From positions 24,488 through 45,316 of the forward strand of contig PDIP01000039.1 in assembly GCA_002811645.1 (NCBI GenBank): a stretch of 20,829 bases of DNA, in the 5' to 3' direction. Every line of letters begins with the position of its first letter. Positions within the stretch are counted from its first letter, which is position 1. Below, one piece after another: positions 7,540 to 16,595 of the stretch. Under the pieces are notes generated by a model that was not told the DNA's origin, did no database searches, and was given only the letters and a program-made list of their open reading frames with translations. Source of the DNA: Corallochytrium limacisporum (taxonomy: Eukaryota > Opisthokonta). The position numbers and the translations under genes are program-made.

Positions 7540-8568
7540 ATGGTTACTGTAATCTGCAACGATTTGTCATTGGACGAAGATGAGTTCGTTTTCTTCAGAG
7601 AGCCAACAAGGAGGATGCGAGTCTCAAATACGCCAGTGGACTTGTTACCAAGTTTGCCGAACTACAATCGCAGAGTTGCTAATTATATCTCGGAAATGAA
7701 TTCTAGTATCCTTAGCTGTCCATCTAACCAGTTGGCCCTACGCACACCAGGTGTCATGATTTGGGTAAGTACATGATCCTTCTCCTTTCGCTCTAGATAC
7801 CAGTAAATAGAGAGCAATATTCTAACTATCCTTGTCATGCAGACGAAAAATGACGGCGCACGCAGATGGGCCCTTAAATTTCTGAAAGAGCTTCGTTTCC
7901 AACCATACCATGTCGCTGAACTGATGCACTTCTGGATGGAACGATTGCTTGCTTATGCTCTTGGTGGCGAGCTGGCGAGATTAGGGTGGAAGCAAATGGG
8001 GAAATACTACGTAAGCGCTTCCAATGCTGTTATGTTTTCCTTTACTTGCCAGTATCGCACAGTGTCTTTACATTTCTCGGCCTTTGCTGCTCAAAGTCAT
8101 GAAATGCTCAGTCCAAGGTGCGGTATTTGGTGCCGTACCCTGCCTAATATGAGTGATTGCAAAATTGTGGACACGAATGCGACTATGGTGGCTCCCTTTG
8201 ATACTCCAGCCAAGATGCAGCACTTCTGGAAGCACATGTATGGGTACAGTCTTACACCCTCTGAGGCTGGTCAATGTGTTTGTGTGACCTTTGGGTCCAC
8301 TCCGATGGTGTATGTATACCCACGATGCTGCCTGCAAGCGTACCCATTGCGCACTCGACGCCTGCTTCGCGAGGACGATGCGTTTCAGAGGATATTAGCA
8401 TATGTAAGGAACTGTACCCTCTTTAAGTCTTTGGGAATGAAATTTGATTTCACTCAAGACCAAAATCTAAAGCTACGATCGGCCATGGAAGCGCATGAGT
8501 GTGCTGAGCTAGAGAATGAGACTGATACGGCGCCCGCTGTCCCCGATGTAAGCAAGTATTCTAAATAG
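7540..8568 (+). CDS. C18orf63-family (DUF4708) protein, two exons
   Basis: Exons 7540-7764 and 7843-8568 encode 316 residues. The C-terminal half matches the human C18orf63 DUF4708 region as I recall it: an AVMFSF...VSLHFSAF strand pair (136-157), WCRTLPNM (171-178), FWKHMYGYSL (203-212) and YVYPRCCLQAYPL (232-244), in the same order and at similar spacing. The function of this family is not established. The human protein is about twice as long, with a tail that is absent here. I place the start at 7540: it has A at -3 and G at +4, gives an N-terminus of similar length to the human one, and leaves about 140 bp to the CCAAT box. An in-frame ATG at 7408 would add 44 unrecognisable residues and sit only 6 bases from that box, but cannot be excluded. 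A 42-base GTAAGC...TTGCCAG segment at 8011-8052 is in frame and I read it as coding. Confidence 0.75.
7765..7842 (+). other. Spliceosomal intron of the DUF4708 gene (78 bp, phase 0)
   Basis: The donor is GTAAGT (7765-7770), the branch-site candidate is CTAAC (7822-7826) and the acceptor is TGCAG, ending at 7842. It falls between complete codons (Trp75 and Thr76). Removing it joins two frames in the same phase and removes an in-frame stop after the donor. The branch site is about 17 bases from the acceptor, which is typical of short introns. Confidence 0.85.
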
Positions 8569-8618
8569 ATCAAATATTGTCGAATCATGTCAATAGAAGC
8601 TGTACTAGTTTAATCTTC

Positions 8619-11600
8619 TTAGGTGGGAGAACTCAGATGATACTTAACAAAGAGGTCACTCGGAGCCATTTTCTGTGCGTCGGCATGGAAGACCTGGGCT
8701 TCCTTGTCCTTAGTTCTGGCGGCCAGCACCCGTAGACAGAATTCAGCCCGGCCAGGGGCTCGATCCCGCAGCTCAAAATACGTCTCCACGAGCTCCTGTG
8801 TTGGTGTCAGGATGGACTGGAGGGTGCGAGTAATGTTCAAGAAACGTTGAGTTCTTAGCTCTTCCATTGGAATACCTTCACCATCTCCGTGGAAGATGAA
8901 GACAGTGTCCTCAAAAACCGTCTGAATGCCGTGAATTTCTTGATTGGATAGCTTCTTGAGGACAACCTTCTGGGCACCCTTGCTTCCGGATGAGGGTAGA
9001 CAACGGGTCTCGAACTGCAACAACATGCGATTCCAAAGTATTGAGATCATGCTCGGGAACAAGGTTTCCCGTAGGAATCCTACCATACATTCCATGATGG
9101 TCTCCAAATGCTGCATAATCGGATTGTTGTAAGGTGACTTGTCCTGCGCAACTGTACTGAGCGCAATCCGCGTGCCAGCACGTCCTCGGTTACCTTTGCG
9201 CTTTCCTTTGTGAGCATGACGTCCAGCTGCACCGTTAGCTTCCATTTCGGCGCCGTCGGTGGAGTCAATGGACAGGTCGCTACCGTGCCTATTCATGGCC
9301 AGGCGTGATTGACTCTTGTGAAGGCGCGCGAGGGACTTGTTGCAGACTTCATCTGCGCGATTGCGACCAAAAACAGGGATAACATTAAGGATGGCCGTGA
9401 AAGCATTTTCCTCAGCGTCATTTCCCTTTCCCTCAACGATTGAGTTGGCCAATGCCTTGGTGATTGGATCACTGATCTTCTCGGCAATAGCAACGTAGGC
9501 GTGGTTGTTTAAGAAACTTTCAACATGCAAGACTGAATCACCATACAGCCCAAGCGCTCGCTGGCCTTGCGCATGGTGACCAATGCCCCTGTCTTCACAT
9601 TCCTTCTTCATATTTCCCAGACGGCAATGTAAGACGAACAGATTGTTCAATATTGTAAAGCAGCGATGCAAATCATGAACTTTGCTAGCTTCTGACTCGC
9701 GTAGCCGCCCAAGTTTGGTAATCTTGGTAGAGATGATCGATGCAATCTGCGCTGTGTACTCCTTAATGGCTAGGTTGGTGATAGATGCCATTGTGAAGTG
9801 CATATGGGCACGCATATCTTGCTCAGGCCACTCAATCTCTTCCACGAGATCCCGATGGGCACTGAGAATTGCCATGATGTCCGTCACACTGGAACTTTCC
9901 GTAGCATCGTCAGTCACTGGCACTAGATTGTCCTGACTGAGCGCCAGTTGAACCATGCTACCCATACGACGACGGCTTCGCTCTAGTCGGGCAGTCACGA
10001 AGGGACGATATAAGCGGCATAAGGCACTCCGGGCATTTGGACACGGGAAATTTGAGTTCTCGCTCTCGTCAATTATGCCGCGCATGAGATAAAAGGCCTC
10101 AAAGAATCCAGTCCCATCAACGTTTTCGATATCCAGGATGCGACGAATGATCTTTTCGTCCACACGGTCCAAGATTACGCTCATTTTCAAGTCCAAGTAG
10201 TTGCAGAATGGCTGCAGAAGGGGGTTATAAATCTTCACGTCAGCAATCAGGCTCTTGGCAAAATTCACCATTGGGAGAGTAACATCGGCTACGCTCAAAT
10301 CACCTCGTTTTCGCATGACCTTGCTAAAGTGTGTCTTGCCAATGAGATTAAAGTTTTCGCGCAGCAGCCCTTGAAGTTCAACGCTAAGGCCAGGAATGCT
10401 GCTGCGCTTGTAGGTATTTGTGATCCTCTCTGGCTCAGCAAACAGCCAAATTTCATATTCAGGCATGCTCTCAATGAACTGCAGAAGCTTCAGGCTGTCG
10501 TACAAGGACATCGGATCTGCGGCAAAGGTTTGATGCAGGGTACGAATTTCATCACGAATCTTCCGGTGGACAGCATTGAAAACTTGGCAGACAACATCCT
10601 GATTCTCATGACCTAAAACACGAGACATCTTCTCGCTCCAGTATTGCCAGCGGTGAATCAGGTCCCTGATCAACTTATGATCGACCGTACCGTTGCTTTG
10701 CGCACCTCCGTATGAGAGCAAGACTGCCTCCAGTAGCTCCGCTTGGTCCAGGCGATGGTGTTGACGATAAGCCTCTAAGATTAAAAGAGACTCGCGAGAA
10801 AGTAGCCTGCAGTTCATGCCACTGCCAGTCTTCCTACGAGATGCCTCTGCCGTGATCAATGCATCTGCAATCTGCGAAAGGTCTGCCAGAGGATCGTGTT
10901 TTGCAGGTTCCAACACATTTGAAAGTTCTTCTTGCATTGTGCTCAGAATCAGACTGGCAGCACTGTTCAGTAAATGTGCAAAATTCATCAAAGTATCCCG
11001 AGATGACGTGGTCCCGTTTCCTTCGGCCCGCAGTGCCATCTGCAATTGACTCACTCGTACCCGTGACTCTCCAAGCCATATGTTCGACGTCGGATGCACC
11101 CCAATGGTGACACCACCTTGGGGTGCCTCCAATTCGTGATGTTTATGAACCACTGCTCCAGATCCACCGCAGTGCAAAGTAGACACATGTGTGGACCACA
11201 AAGCAAGGGGCCTAAGGTCAAACTCCAGATCGTCATCACACTTCACCGTAAGTTGATTGTCAATTTGCTCCAAGTCTTTGACCGGTGCAGTGACCATAAT
11301 AGTCGCACAGGTGAACCCATCAATGACATACTTCAAAGTCGCGGTGTCCTCACGGATGGCACTCATGTAAACATCCTTAGCCTTCATAATGGTAACGCGG
11401 CCGGCGCTAGGCTTCTTGGGAATGATAATGACATAGCGGATGTCAATAAAGACAATGCAGTCACCGTATACACAGTCATCCACGTCGCTGGAGAAAGACA
11501 CGTATACACGACCGTTCAAGCTTGTACCACAGTCATATCCGAGCATCTCCATGTACCTTGTGAACGCTTCTGGAGTCTTTTGAAAGGGAAGATTGTCCAA

Positions 11601-14321
11601 GTGGTGCTTGCCTGTGTAAGTAGGCCACTTGACCACAGTGCGATTGGGCCCAATCTTCAAGATCGAGTACTCATTGATGACAGAGTCTTCAATCGATGCA
11701 TCGGCAAAGCGTCCATGAGCGGCGATAGATTCTGGCCACTTGATAGAGCCACCAAGCTGCATGTGTCCGACACCTTGCATATAGAGATTATCCTTCAATT
11801 CCTGGGCCATATTCGAAACCTCGCCATCTAACATCTTCGAGGCTTCAAAACTCTCCCTGCTCAGGATGCGCTCCTCATTGGTATTGCCATCACGGGCCAC
11901 AACCACAAATTTCAAAGGATTGCAGTCAAAGAGCACATCCAAGATCATATCCTTTTGATTGGATGTTTGTAGATATGCACCATGTTCATCCAAAGTGAGA
12001 CGCAGTAGCTCATTTAAATCATTCTCATGTTGAATATACAGAGCATAGATTTCATCCTTCCGGACTTTCATCCCTGGATCCAGCATGATCCGCACAGGAT
12101 TCAAAGTAATCTGATATGATAGGATAGCTCTTTCAACGCGAAGCATGTCAAAGATCTCTTCTTTCTGGATATCCTGATGAACCACTTCGCCAAGCAAAGA
12201 ACCTCGCACGCTTAGCTCCCGGGAAAAGGCCATAGAGGCCCGCATCGGCGAACTATCCCTACTGACAGGGGCCGAACTGCTAGCCATGCTCCTCCTTATT
12301 TCATTTGTTTGAATCTGGCAGTCAACTACCATGTGGCCCATTGATTTCAAAGAGTCCGGATTGATCATGTCAAGCTTCCAACCAGCAATACACTTTCCGA
12401 GTAGTGCTTCCCAGGCCATGAAACTTGTTGTAGCCACTGCACACCAATCCGAGTCCTTGTTGGAACTGGCCTTTTGCATAACGTTGATCACAATTTCATC
12501 TTCCCAAGAACGCAGACCAAACGGATCCAATTGCTGGAGCCACTTGGCCTCAATTTTCTTGTCATCTCGAACAGTTCTGGATTCCAAGACTCGGGAAGTT
12601 TGGACTTCATCTCGCACTCGAACACTTACATACAAGCTTTTCCGGTCGTGAGTACTCTGAGTGATTTGTGAAGTGACTAGAGCAAGAGATAGATTGCATT
12701 TTGGAACGGAGCCGGATCCGAAGCACACTCGGTTTTCTAAAGTTCGCATCTTCAACCACTTTTCCAGGGCCCGAGGTATCTCGTATGGTTCAGGCCTAAC
12801 AGTCCATCCGGAAAGCTTGAGTTGGATGCCACCAACCTTGAAGCCAGGTATCTCCGCAATTAAAGGCAAGTGATAAGTCTTCTCCACTTCATAGTTGTGC
12901 TCAAAGTCCTCTACCCGAGCAATGCCCCTAGCAATAGTCTTGTCATTCATGTTTCGAACTTCAATTCTGAGGACGCTGTCGAGCTGGTTTATGTCCATGA
13001 CAAACTCTTCTCCGAAAGTGTAGTCGATCACATCGCTACCCAATGGAGTCTCGTAGTGTAAGGTTCCGGACTCAAGGGTGACATACAGATCTGGCATTGC
13101 CACATCAGCCCTTGTCTGGATGCCTTCCAACTTGATGATCCGGGCATGCAAGAAGCCTCCCTGACGCGTCGCTGACATCTCACGGTAAACCCGTTCCAGT
13201 ATTGACTTACACTTATCATAGTAAACGCTGGGGTCTTCGTAGTTGCTCTGCAGCTCTTGACTAATCACCGAATTCATGGATTTGAAGATCGACTGCCATG
13301 AAACATTCTCCTCGTGGCGCTCTTCAAATGTGGTAATCTCCCGTTCTAGTTCTACATCGTCATCACCCAGAACCTTGCGAGCGAGGCTCAATGCACCCTG
13401 TCTGTCTTCCTCGAGGTCGAGCAGGAGATTAGAGACTGTGGATGGCATGTATACGCTTTGCTTAGCCAAAAGCGCCCGTACTGCCAAGTGGTACAGGCGA
13501 TGGTTGGACGGTTCGTCACTACATACTGGATCTTGCAGATGTGACTTCTTTGTAGCTGTGACTCTGCGCAACCCTATCTTACCAATTTCAGAGGTCAAAT
13601 TCCACTGGCTGTGGACGTTGTCGATCGTCAGATCGTATGCGTTGGCGTTCACAAGACCCGCGGTAAGATTCTCAATGTAGTCAAAAAGTTCCTTTACGGT
13701 CCACTCCGCACAACCAACAATCATCGCACTTTCACCGGCTCCCAACCTGACTTCAATCATGACTTCGTTTTTGCTCGCTTCCAAAGGAACTAAACGGAAA
13801 TCTCTGGTTTTGATGTCCCGCAGAATAGTGTCCATATCAAATGTCTCTGTACCTGCTCCATCCAGGGAAATTGTAAAGTGACTGCCATTTCTGCCCTTGC
13901 GATCCAGGACGTCATTCAGAATCTGGCGCAAGCTCTTATGAAGTTGCGCCCATTGTTTCGTACTGAAACCGTTCGGGAAATTGAATGTCACCAGGTCTGT
14001 CTGAAAGTCTGGGTGAACAACCAGCTTCAGGGAACTACACTGCTTGGGGTAATAAGCGCCTAGAACGATTTCAGGATGGACCTTTGTCCAGTTCTCCCCC
14101 TGTGGCATGAGAATGTGTTGGTCCGACTTGAGGTGCCGGTGCAAACACACCTTCTCCTGCAGGGTACCAAAATCCCATTGCGGACTTCCCCGAATGATCG
14201 AAGTTGTTCCGTCCGGCAGAGCAATCGTAATCGGGGATAACCGGGACACGGTTTCTGTCCGTACCCTAACCATATTTCTTGGATATCTATTTCTAAATCT
14301 GTTCTTGGATGCTACATCCAT
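8619..14321 (-). CDS. C2/MUN-domain protein of the Munc13/Ync13 type
   Basis: This unbroken 1900-codon gene encodes a probable membrane-trafficking factor that would promote SNARE-dependent vesicle docking and priming. From N to C: two stretches with beta-grasp/ubiquitin-like patterns (about 30-103 and 185-258, inferred); a C2 domain (about 390-508, HARIIKLEGI to GGIQLKLSG); a second C2-like domain (542-676); a Ser-rich linker with SRDSSP (677-711); a third C2-like region (974-1091); a long helical MUN region (about 1166-1676) with an MHD1-like part around 1431-1576; a basic linker with HKGKRKGNRGR (1704-1714); and a clear MHD2 (1731-1848) with FHGDGEGIP (1810-1818). The C2 loops are poor in Asp, so calcium binding is doubtful. 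The upstream frame starts at GTG (14393); the ATG at 14321 is used, and M17 is an alternative. It converges on the DUF4708 gene 50 bp away. The MUN assignment is good; the exact orthologue is uncertain. Confidence 0.78.
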   Translation of the reverse strand: MDVASKNRFRNRYPRNMVRVRTETVSRLSPITIALPDGTTSIIRGSPQWDFGTLQEKVCLHRHLKSDQHILMPQGENWTKVHPEIVLGAYYPKQCSSLKLVVHPDFQTDLVTFNFPNGFSTKQWAQLHKSLRQILNDVLDRKGRNGSHFTISLDGAGTETFDMDTILRDIKTRDFRLVPLEASKNEVMIEVRLGAGESAMIVGCAEWTVKELFDYIENLTAGLVNANAYDLTIDNVHSQWNLTSEIGKIGLRRVTATKKSHLQDPVCSDEPSNHRLYHLAVRALLAKQSVYMPSTVSNLLLDLEEDRQGALSLARKVLGDDDVELEREITTFEERHEENVSWQSIFKSMNSVISQELQSNYEDPSVYYDKCKSILERVYREMSATRQGGFLHARIIKLEGIQTRADVAMPDLYVTLESGTLHYETPLGSDVIDYTFGEEFVMDINQLDSVLRIEVRNMNDKTIARGIARVEDFEHNYEVEKTYHLPLIAEIPGFKVGGIQLKLSGWTVRPEPYEIPRALEKWLKMRTLENRVCFGSGSVPKCNLSLALVTSQITQSTHDRKSLYVSVRVRDEVQTSRVLESRTVRDDKKIEAKWLQQLDPFGLRSWEDEIVINVMQKASSNKDSDWCAVATTSFMAWEALLGKCIAGWKLDMINPDSLKSMGHMVVDCQIQTNEIRRSMASSSAPVSRDSSPMRASMAFSRELSVRGSLLGEVVHQDIQKEEIFDMLRVERAILSYQITLNPVRIMLDPGMKVRKDEIYALYIQHENDLNELLRLTLDEHGAYLQTSNQKDMILDVLFDCNPLKFVVVARDGNTNEERILSRESFEASKMLDGEVSNMAQELKDNLYMQGVGHMQLGGSIKWPESIAAHGRFADASIEDSVINEYSILKIGPNRTVVKWPTYTGKHHLDNLPFQKTPEAFTRYMEMLGYDCGTSLNGRVYVSFSSDVDDCVYGDCIVFIDIRYVIIIPKKPSAGRVTIMKAKDVYMSAIREDTATLKYVIDGFTCATIMVTAPVKDLEQIDNQLTVKCDDDLEFDLRPLALWSTHVSTLHCGGSGAVVHKHHELEAPQGGVTIGVHPTSNIWLGESRVRVSQLQMALRAEGNGTTSSRDTLMNFAHLLNSAASLILSTMQEELSNVLEPAKHDPLADLSQIADALITAEASRRKTGSGMNCRLLSRESLLILEAYRQHHRLDQAELLEAVLLSYGGAQSNGTVDHKLIRDLIHRWQYWSEKMSRVLGHENQDVVCQVFNAVHRKIRDEIRTLHQTFAADPMSLYDSLKLLQFIESMPEYEIWLFAEPERITNTYKRSSIPGLSVELQGLLRENFNLIGKTHFSKVMRKRGDLSVADVTLPMVNFAKSLIADVKIYNPLLQPFCNYLDLKMSVILDRVDEKIIRRILDIENVDGTGFFEAFYLMRGIIDESENSNFPCPNARSALCRLYRPFVTARLERSRRRMGSMVQLALSQDNLVPVTDDATESSSVTDIMAILSAHRDLVEEIEWPEQDMRAHMHFTMASITNLAIKEYTAQIASIISTKITKLGRLRESEASKVHDLHRCFTILNNLFVLHCRLGNMKKECEDRGIGHHAQGQRALGLYGDSVLHVESFLNNHAYVAIAEKISDPITKALANSIVEGKGNDAEENAFTAILNVIPVFGRNRADEVCNKSLARLHKSQSRLAMNRHGSDLSIDSTDGAEMEANGAAGRHAHKGKRKGNRGRAGTRIALSTVAQDKSPYNNPIMQHLETIMECMVGFLRETLFPSMISILWNRMLLQFETRCLPSSGSKGAQKVVLKKLSNQEIHGIQTVFEDTVFIFHGDGEGIPMEELRTQRFLNITRTLQSILTPTQELVETYFELRDRAPGRAEFCLRVLAARTKDKEAQVFHADAQKMAPSDLFVKYHLSSPT

Positions 14322-14590
14322 GTTTCGTACATTAATGCGTAAGGGACATCCCAAATCCGGAATCAAGTACCTTGAAATTGAAACACAGGCCACTGATTAC
14401 GATCCAAGGAGACTGTTTTCTAATTACTTATTATTGTAGTGCCGAACGGTTAACATGTTAAAGGGCGTAGCTAGGGCGAACAGACTGAGAACACATCGAG
14501 CACACATCCCCCAGTGGCTGTCCCTCGCAGAAAATGGTAAGATGCGAAAACGCGTCCTCGGCTTCTCGTCCGCTGAGGGGTATCGAGCTG

Positions 14591-14600
14591 CCTATTGGCT
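14591..14600 (-). promoter_or_regulatory. Inverted CCAAT box upstream of the MUN gene
   Basis: CCTATTGGCT, identical to the element at 7393-7402, reads AGCCAATAGG on the strand of the MUN gene, about 270 bp before its ATG. Confidence 0.4.
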
Positions 14601-14948
14601 GCCCGCTGATCGGCGCAATTTCCATAGTCAACATGAGGCAGAAAAATTTCGAATCGGTCGGAAAGCGGGGGAGGGCCAAGAGTGGGTGCGGAAGGGGGAC
14701 TACAGCTGACACGAAATCTTCCCCGAACACGCTTCCCCGGGCTGGGAAGGAGGGTTGGCGGGTTGCTATAGTGAGACCCGGCGTAGTGTCCTGTGCACTA
14801 CGTTGGCGAAAATCAGTACACTTATTACTGACGCGGTCCCTTGCCACTGAACACCGAGGGTGCGTACCGAATAATATCGCAGGGGTGGGTTAAATCATTT
14901 TTGCGCATTTGATATACGTACATAGAAAATCTCCAAAAGTTGGGCGGG

Positions 14949-14998
14949 CATAGTACATTCACTATGCAAAGATACGCCGCCTGGTACATTCAGTACCA
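14949..14998. repeat. Two adjacent hairpins sharing the loop GTACATTCA
   Basis: The first is CATAGT (14949-14954) with ACTATG (14961-14966); the second is TGGTAC (14982-14987) with GTACCA (14993-14998). Both contain GTACATTCA, starting at 14953 and 14985, 32 bases apart. The arms differ while the loop is conserved. Confidence 0.45.
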
Positions 14999-15249
14999 CA
15001 GTCAGTTTCGTCCTATAATTTCGAGCTTGAAGTGGCCTGGTTTTACGGCATTTCATGATACCGCCACCCCTCGTCACGGCGTCTATAGTGGCACAGGTGA
15101 GGTTAACTGCGATCTGGCTTTCATGATCCCTGTGTAACTGCCTTGGTTGGAGCACTTCAAAAGTAGAGACCTAACACTTAAAGTAACATCTTGAAACCGT
15201 TGCGTACAGATCTGTTCAGAGTGCAGAGAATACTAGTGTTCCGATATCG

Positions 15250-16096
15250 AAAATGGGTTGCGAGCCTAATGATCCTCGCGGTGGGGGGGGTCCTATTCGG
15301 ACCAGACATCACAGCACAGATCCTTGACCATCACGGTTATGATTCATAGTCATCAAAGCAAGATGGAAGACTGGGATGTGCGACGCGATGGACGCGTTGT
15401 AATTGTGTTCTCAGCATCCAATTATTACCGACCTGATTCCAATCTTGGAGCATACTGCACTGTTGAGCCAAATCTTGACTACAAATGTGTGACTTTCGCA
15501 TCAATGCATACGAATGTATCCAAGAAACTCAAAGGTAAAGTGGATCCTATGACCATGAAGATCCATGCATTACTCAAGGGTCATCGTCGAGACCTTTTGG
15601 TTGAGTCCAGAAGTACGATCCAAGTGACTGTGGGTATATTAGAGCAGCACACTGGGTCAAGGTCTTGGAGTGTGTAGTGCCCCTAAAGGTACCGTGGACG
15701 AGCATGCGCCTTGAGCTCACCATTCATGGAGCAACCGAGGGAGACGTAGATTGTGTGAGCACTTTTGGCGATCAGATCGCCATCATCAAATCCGGAGGGA
15801 CACTTATGGACACAGTTTACCGCCGCAAAGATCAACTCGAAGGCACTTTCCGGATTATGGATGCCGACGATAGCGGTACTCTCACATTTGATGAGGTCGA
15901 GTTTGCCTGCAAGCTGCTCAACAAACACATGGATAACCCATTCTCTAAAGAGGATGTTGAGGGCCTCGCGAGAGCAACGGATATCAACGGTGACGGAGTC
16001 ATCGACCTCAATGAGTTCCTGGAGAGCTTCCGCCTGACAGACACTGTGTCAATCACAGCTGCGTCAGAGCACGGCACCGGTCAAGGACTTCAGTAG
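15250..16096 (+). pseudogene. 3' relic of an EF-hand Ser/Thr protein phosphatase (PPEF/RdgC)
   Basis: Pieces of one protein family appear in order but in shifting frames. MGCEPNDPRGGG (frame 1, from 15253) matches the conserved Gly-Cys...Pro-Asn...RGGG segment. VLFGPDITAQIL follows in frame 2 from 15290. MIHSHQSK and VFSASNYY, the latter a PPP-family signature, are in frame 3 (15339 to about 15604). YDPSDCGYI...VPW (a degenerate first EF-hand) and two good EF-hands, DADDSGTLTFDE and DINGDGVIDLNE, are back in frame 2 (about 15614-16096). So there are at least three frame changes: the first falls in an 8-base G run (15283-15290), the second near 15338, the third near 15605-15613. The metal-binding front half of the catalytic domain is missing. 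In animals this family acts in calcium-controlled dephosphorylation, as in photoreceptors. The relic converges on PDCD5. Sequencing indels could explain single shifts but not the lost 5' part. The EF-hand part alone might still be expressed. Confidence 0.75.
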
Positions 16097-16175
16097 AGAA
16101 TTAGATTTCTAATCATGATACGTAAAGGATAAATACGGAATTATCTTCACAGTTCCAAGACATACAACACTTTGC

Positions 16176-16595
16176 CTAATCGAAGTCGCTGTCGCTGTCC
16201 TTGCCGGCCTTCAGGTCATCTTCCAGCTCTCCGAGGATGTCATCGTCGTCATCATCGAATGCACGGCGCTCAAACTTCACTCCACTGCTCGACTTCTTAG
16301 AGCCCGCGTCAATCTGCTCCAGCATACTAACTAACTGCTTCTCTGTAAGTTTTCCAGCAAGACGGCCACCCCGCGCCATCGAAACAATCATTCCCTCAAG
16401 CTCCTTGGCCTTTTCTGGCTTTACCATGGCAATGGTGTTCAGACGGGCGCGAGCTTCCTGATCAAGGAAATTGGCCAGGAAGGAAGCCCGCATCTCTTCT
16501 GCCTTCTCGGCCTGCTCTTGCATCTGACGACGCTTTTCATCGTCACCGGAACCGCCGCCGATTTGTTTCATCTGACTAATGTCAATGTTATCCAT
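16176..16595 (-). CDS. PDCD5: Programmed cell death protein 5 (PDCD5/TFAR19 family)
   Basis: This 139-residue protein matches the PDCD5 family over most of its length. A charged helix (about 19-37) leads to the core: FLDQEARARLNTIAMVKPEK (43-62), in which ARARL and VKPEK are near-invariant; MARGGRLAGKLTE (73-85); and VKFERR (106-111). The family forms a three-helix bundle conserved from archaea to man; eukaryotic members are linked to apoptosis, TIP60 and chaperonin/tubulin biology. The tail has a run of six Asp (114-119) and ends in DSDSDFD, good CK2-type acidic sites, and is longer than the human one. The first about 18 residues differ from human and carry a Gly-rich patch. The gene is intronless. 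Its ATG is the only in-frame candidate near the domain, and an AGCCAATAG box lies about 111 bp upstream. It converges on the phosphatase relic 79 bp away. Confidence 0.95.
   Translation of the reverse strand: MDNIDISQMKQIGGGSGDDEKRRQMQEQAEKAEEMRASFLANFLDQEARARLNTIAMVKPEKAKELEGMIVSMARGGRLAGKLTEKQLVSMLEQIDAGSKKSSSGVKFERRAFDDDDDDILGELEDDLKAGKDSDSDFD

Larger units (their letters stand above)
14322..15249. promoter_or_regulatory. Long intergenic region upstream of the MUN gene
   Basis: About 930 bases lie between the MUN gene start (minus) and the phosphatase relic (plus). Open frames here (for example 14534-14893 plus and 14458-14847 minus) overlap each other and show no family features. Two elements stand out: the CCAAT box at 14591-14600 and the paired hairpins at 14949-14998. 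The right part is where the missing front of the phosphatase would be expected, but I find no GDxHG, GDxVDRG or GNHE motif there in any frame. Confidence 0.45.

Noticed and set aside
8011-8052. Constitutive second intron in the DUF4708 gene
   Set aside because: Its 14 codons align with a conserved strand of the family, and 42 bases is very short for an intron. It is kept as a possible optional splice.
11400-11600. Rap-GAP-like resemblance in the middle of the MUN protein (an FTRYMEMLGYD-type stretch)
   Set aside because: Only a few residues agree, and the catalytic Asn-thimble motif of Rap-GAPs is not evident.
11094-11831. 245-codon plus-strand frame inside the MUN gene
   Set aside because: It is antisense to an unbroken 1900-codon gene, with composition explained by that gene's codon use and no recognisable motif.
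14458-14893. Overlapping 129-codon (minus) and 119-codon (plus) frames
   Set aside because: They overlap each other on opposite strands, with no motifs and no promoter-like arrangement that favours either.
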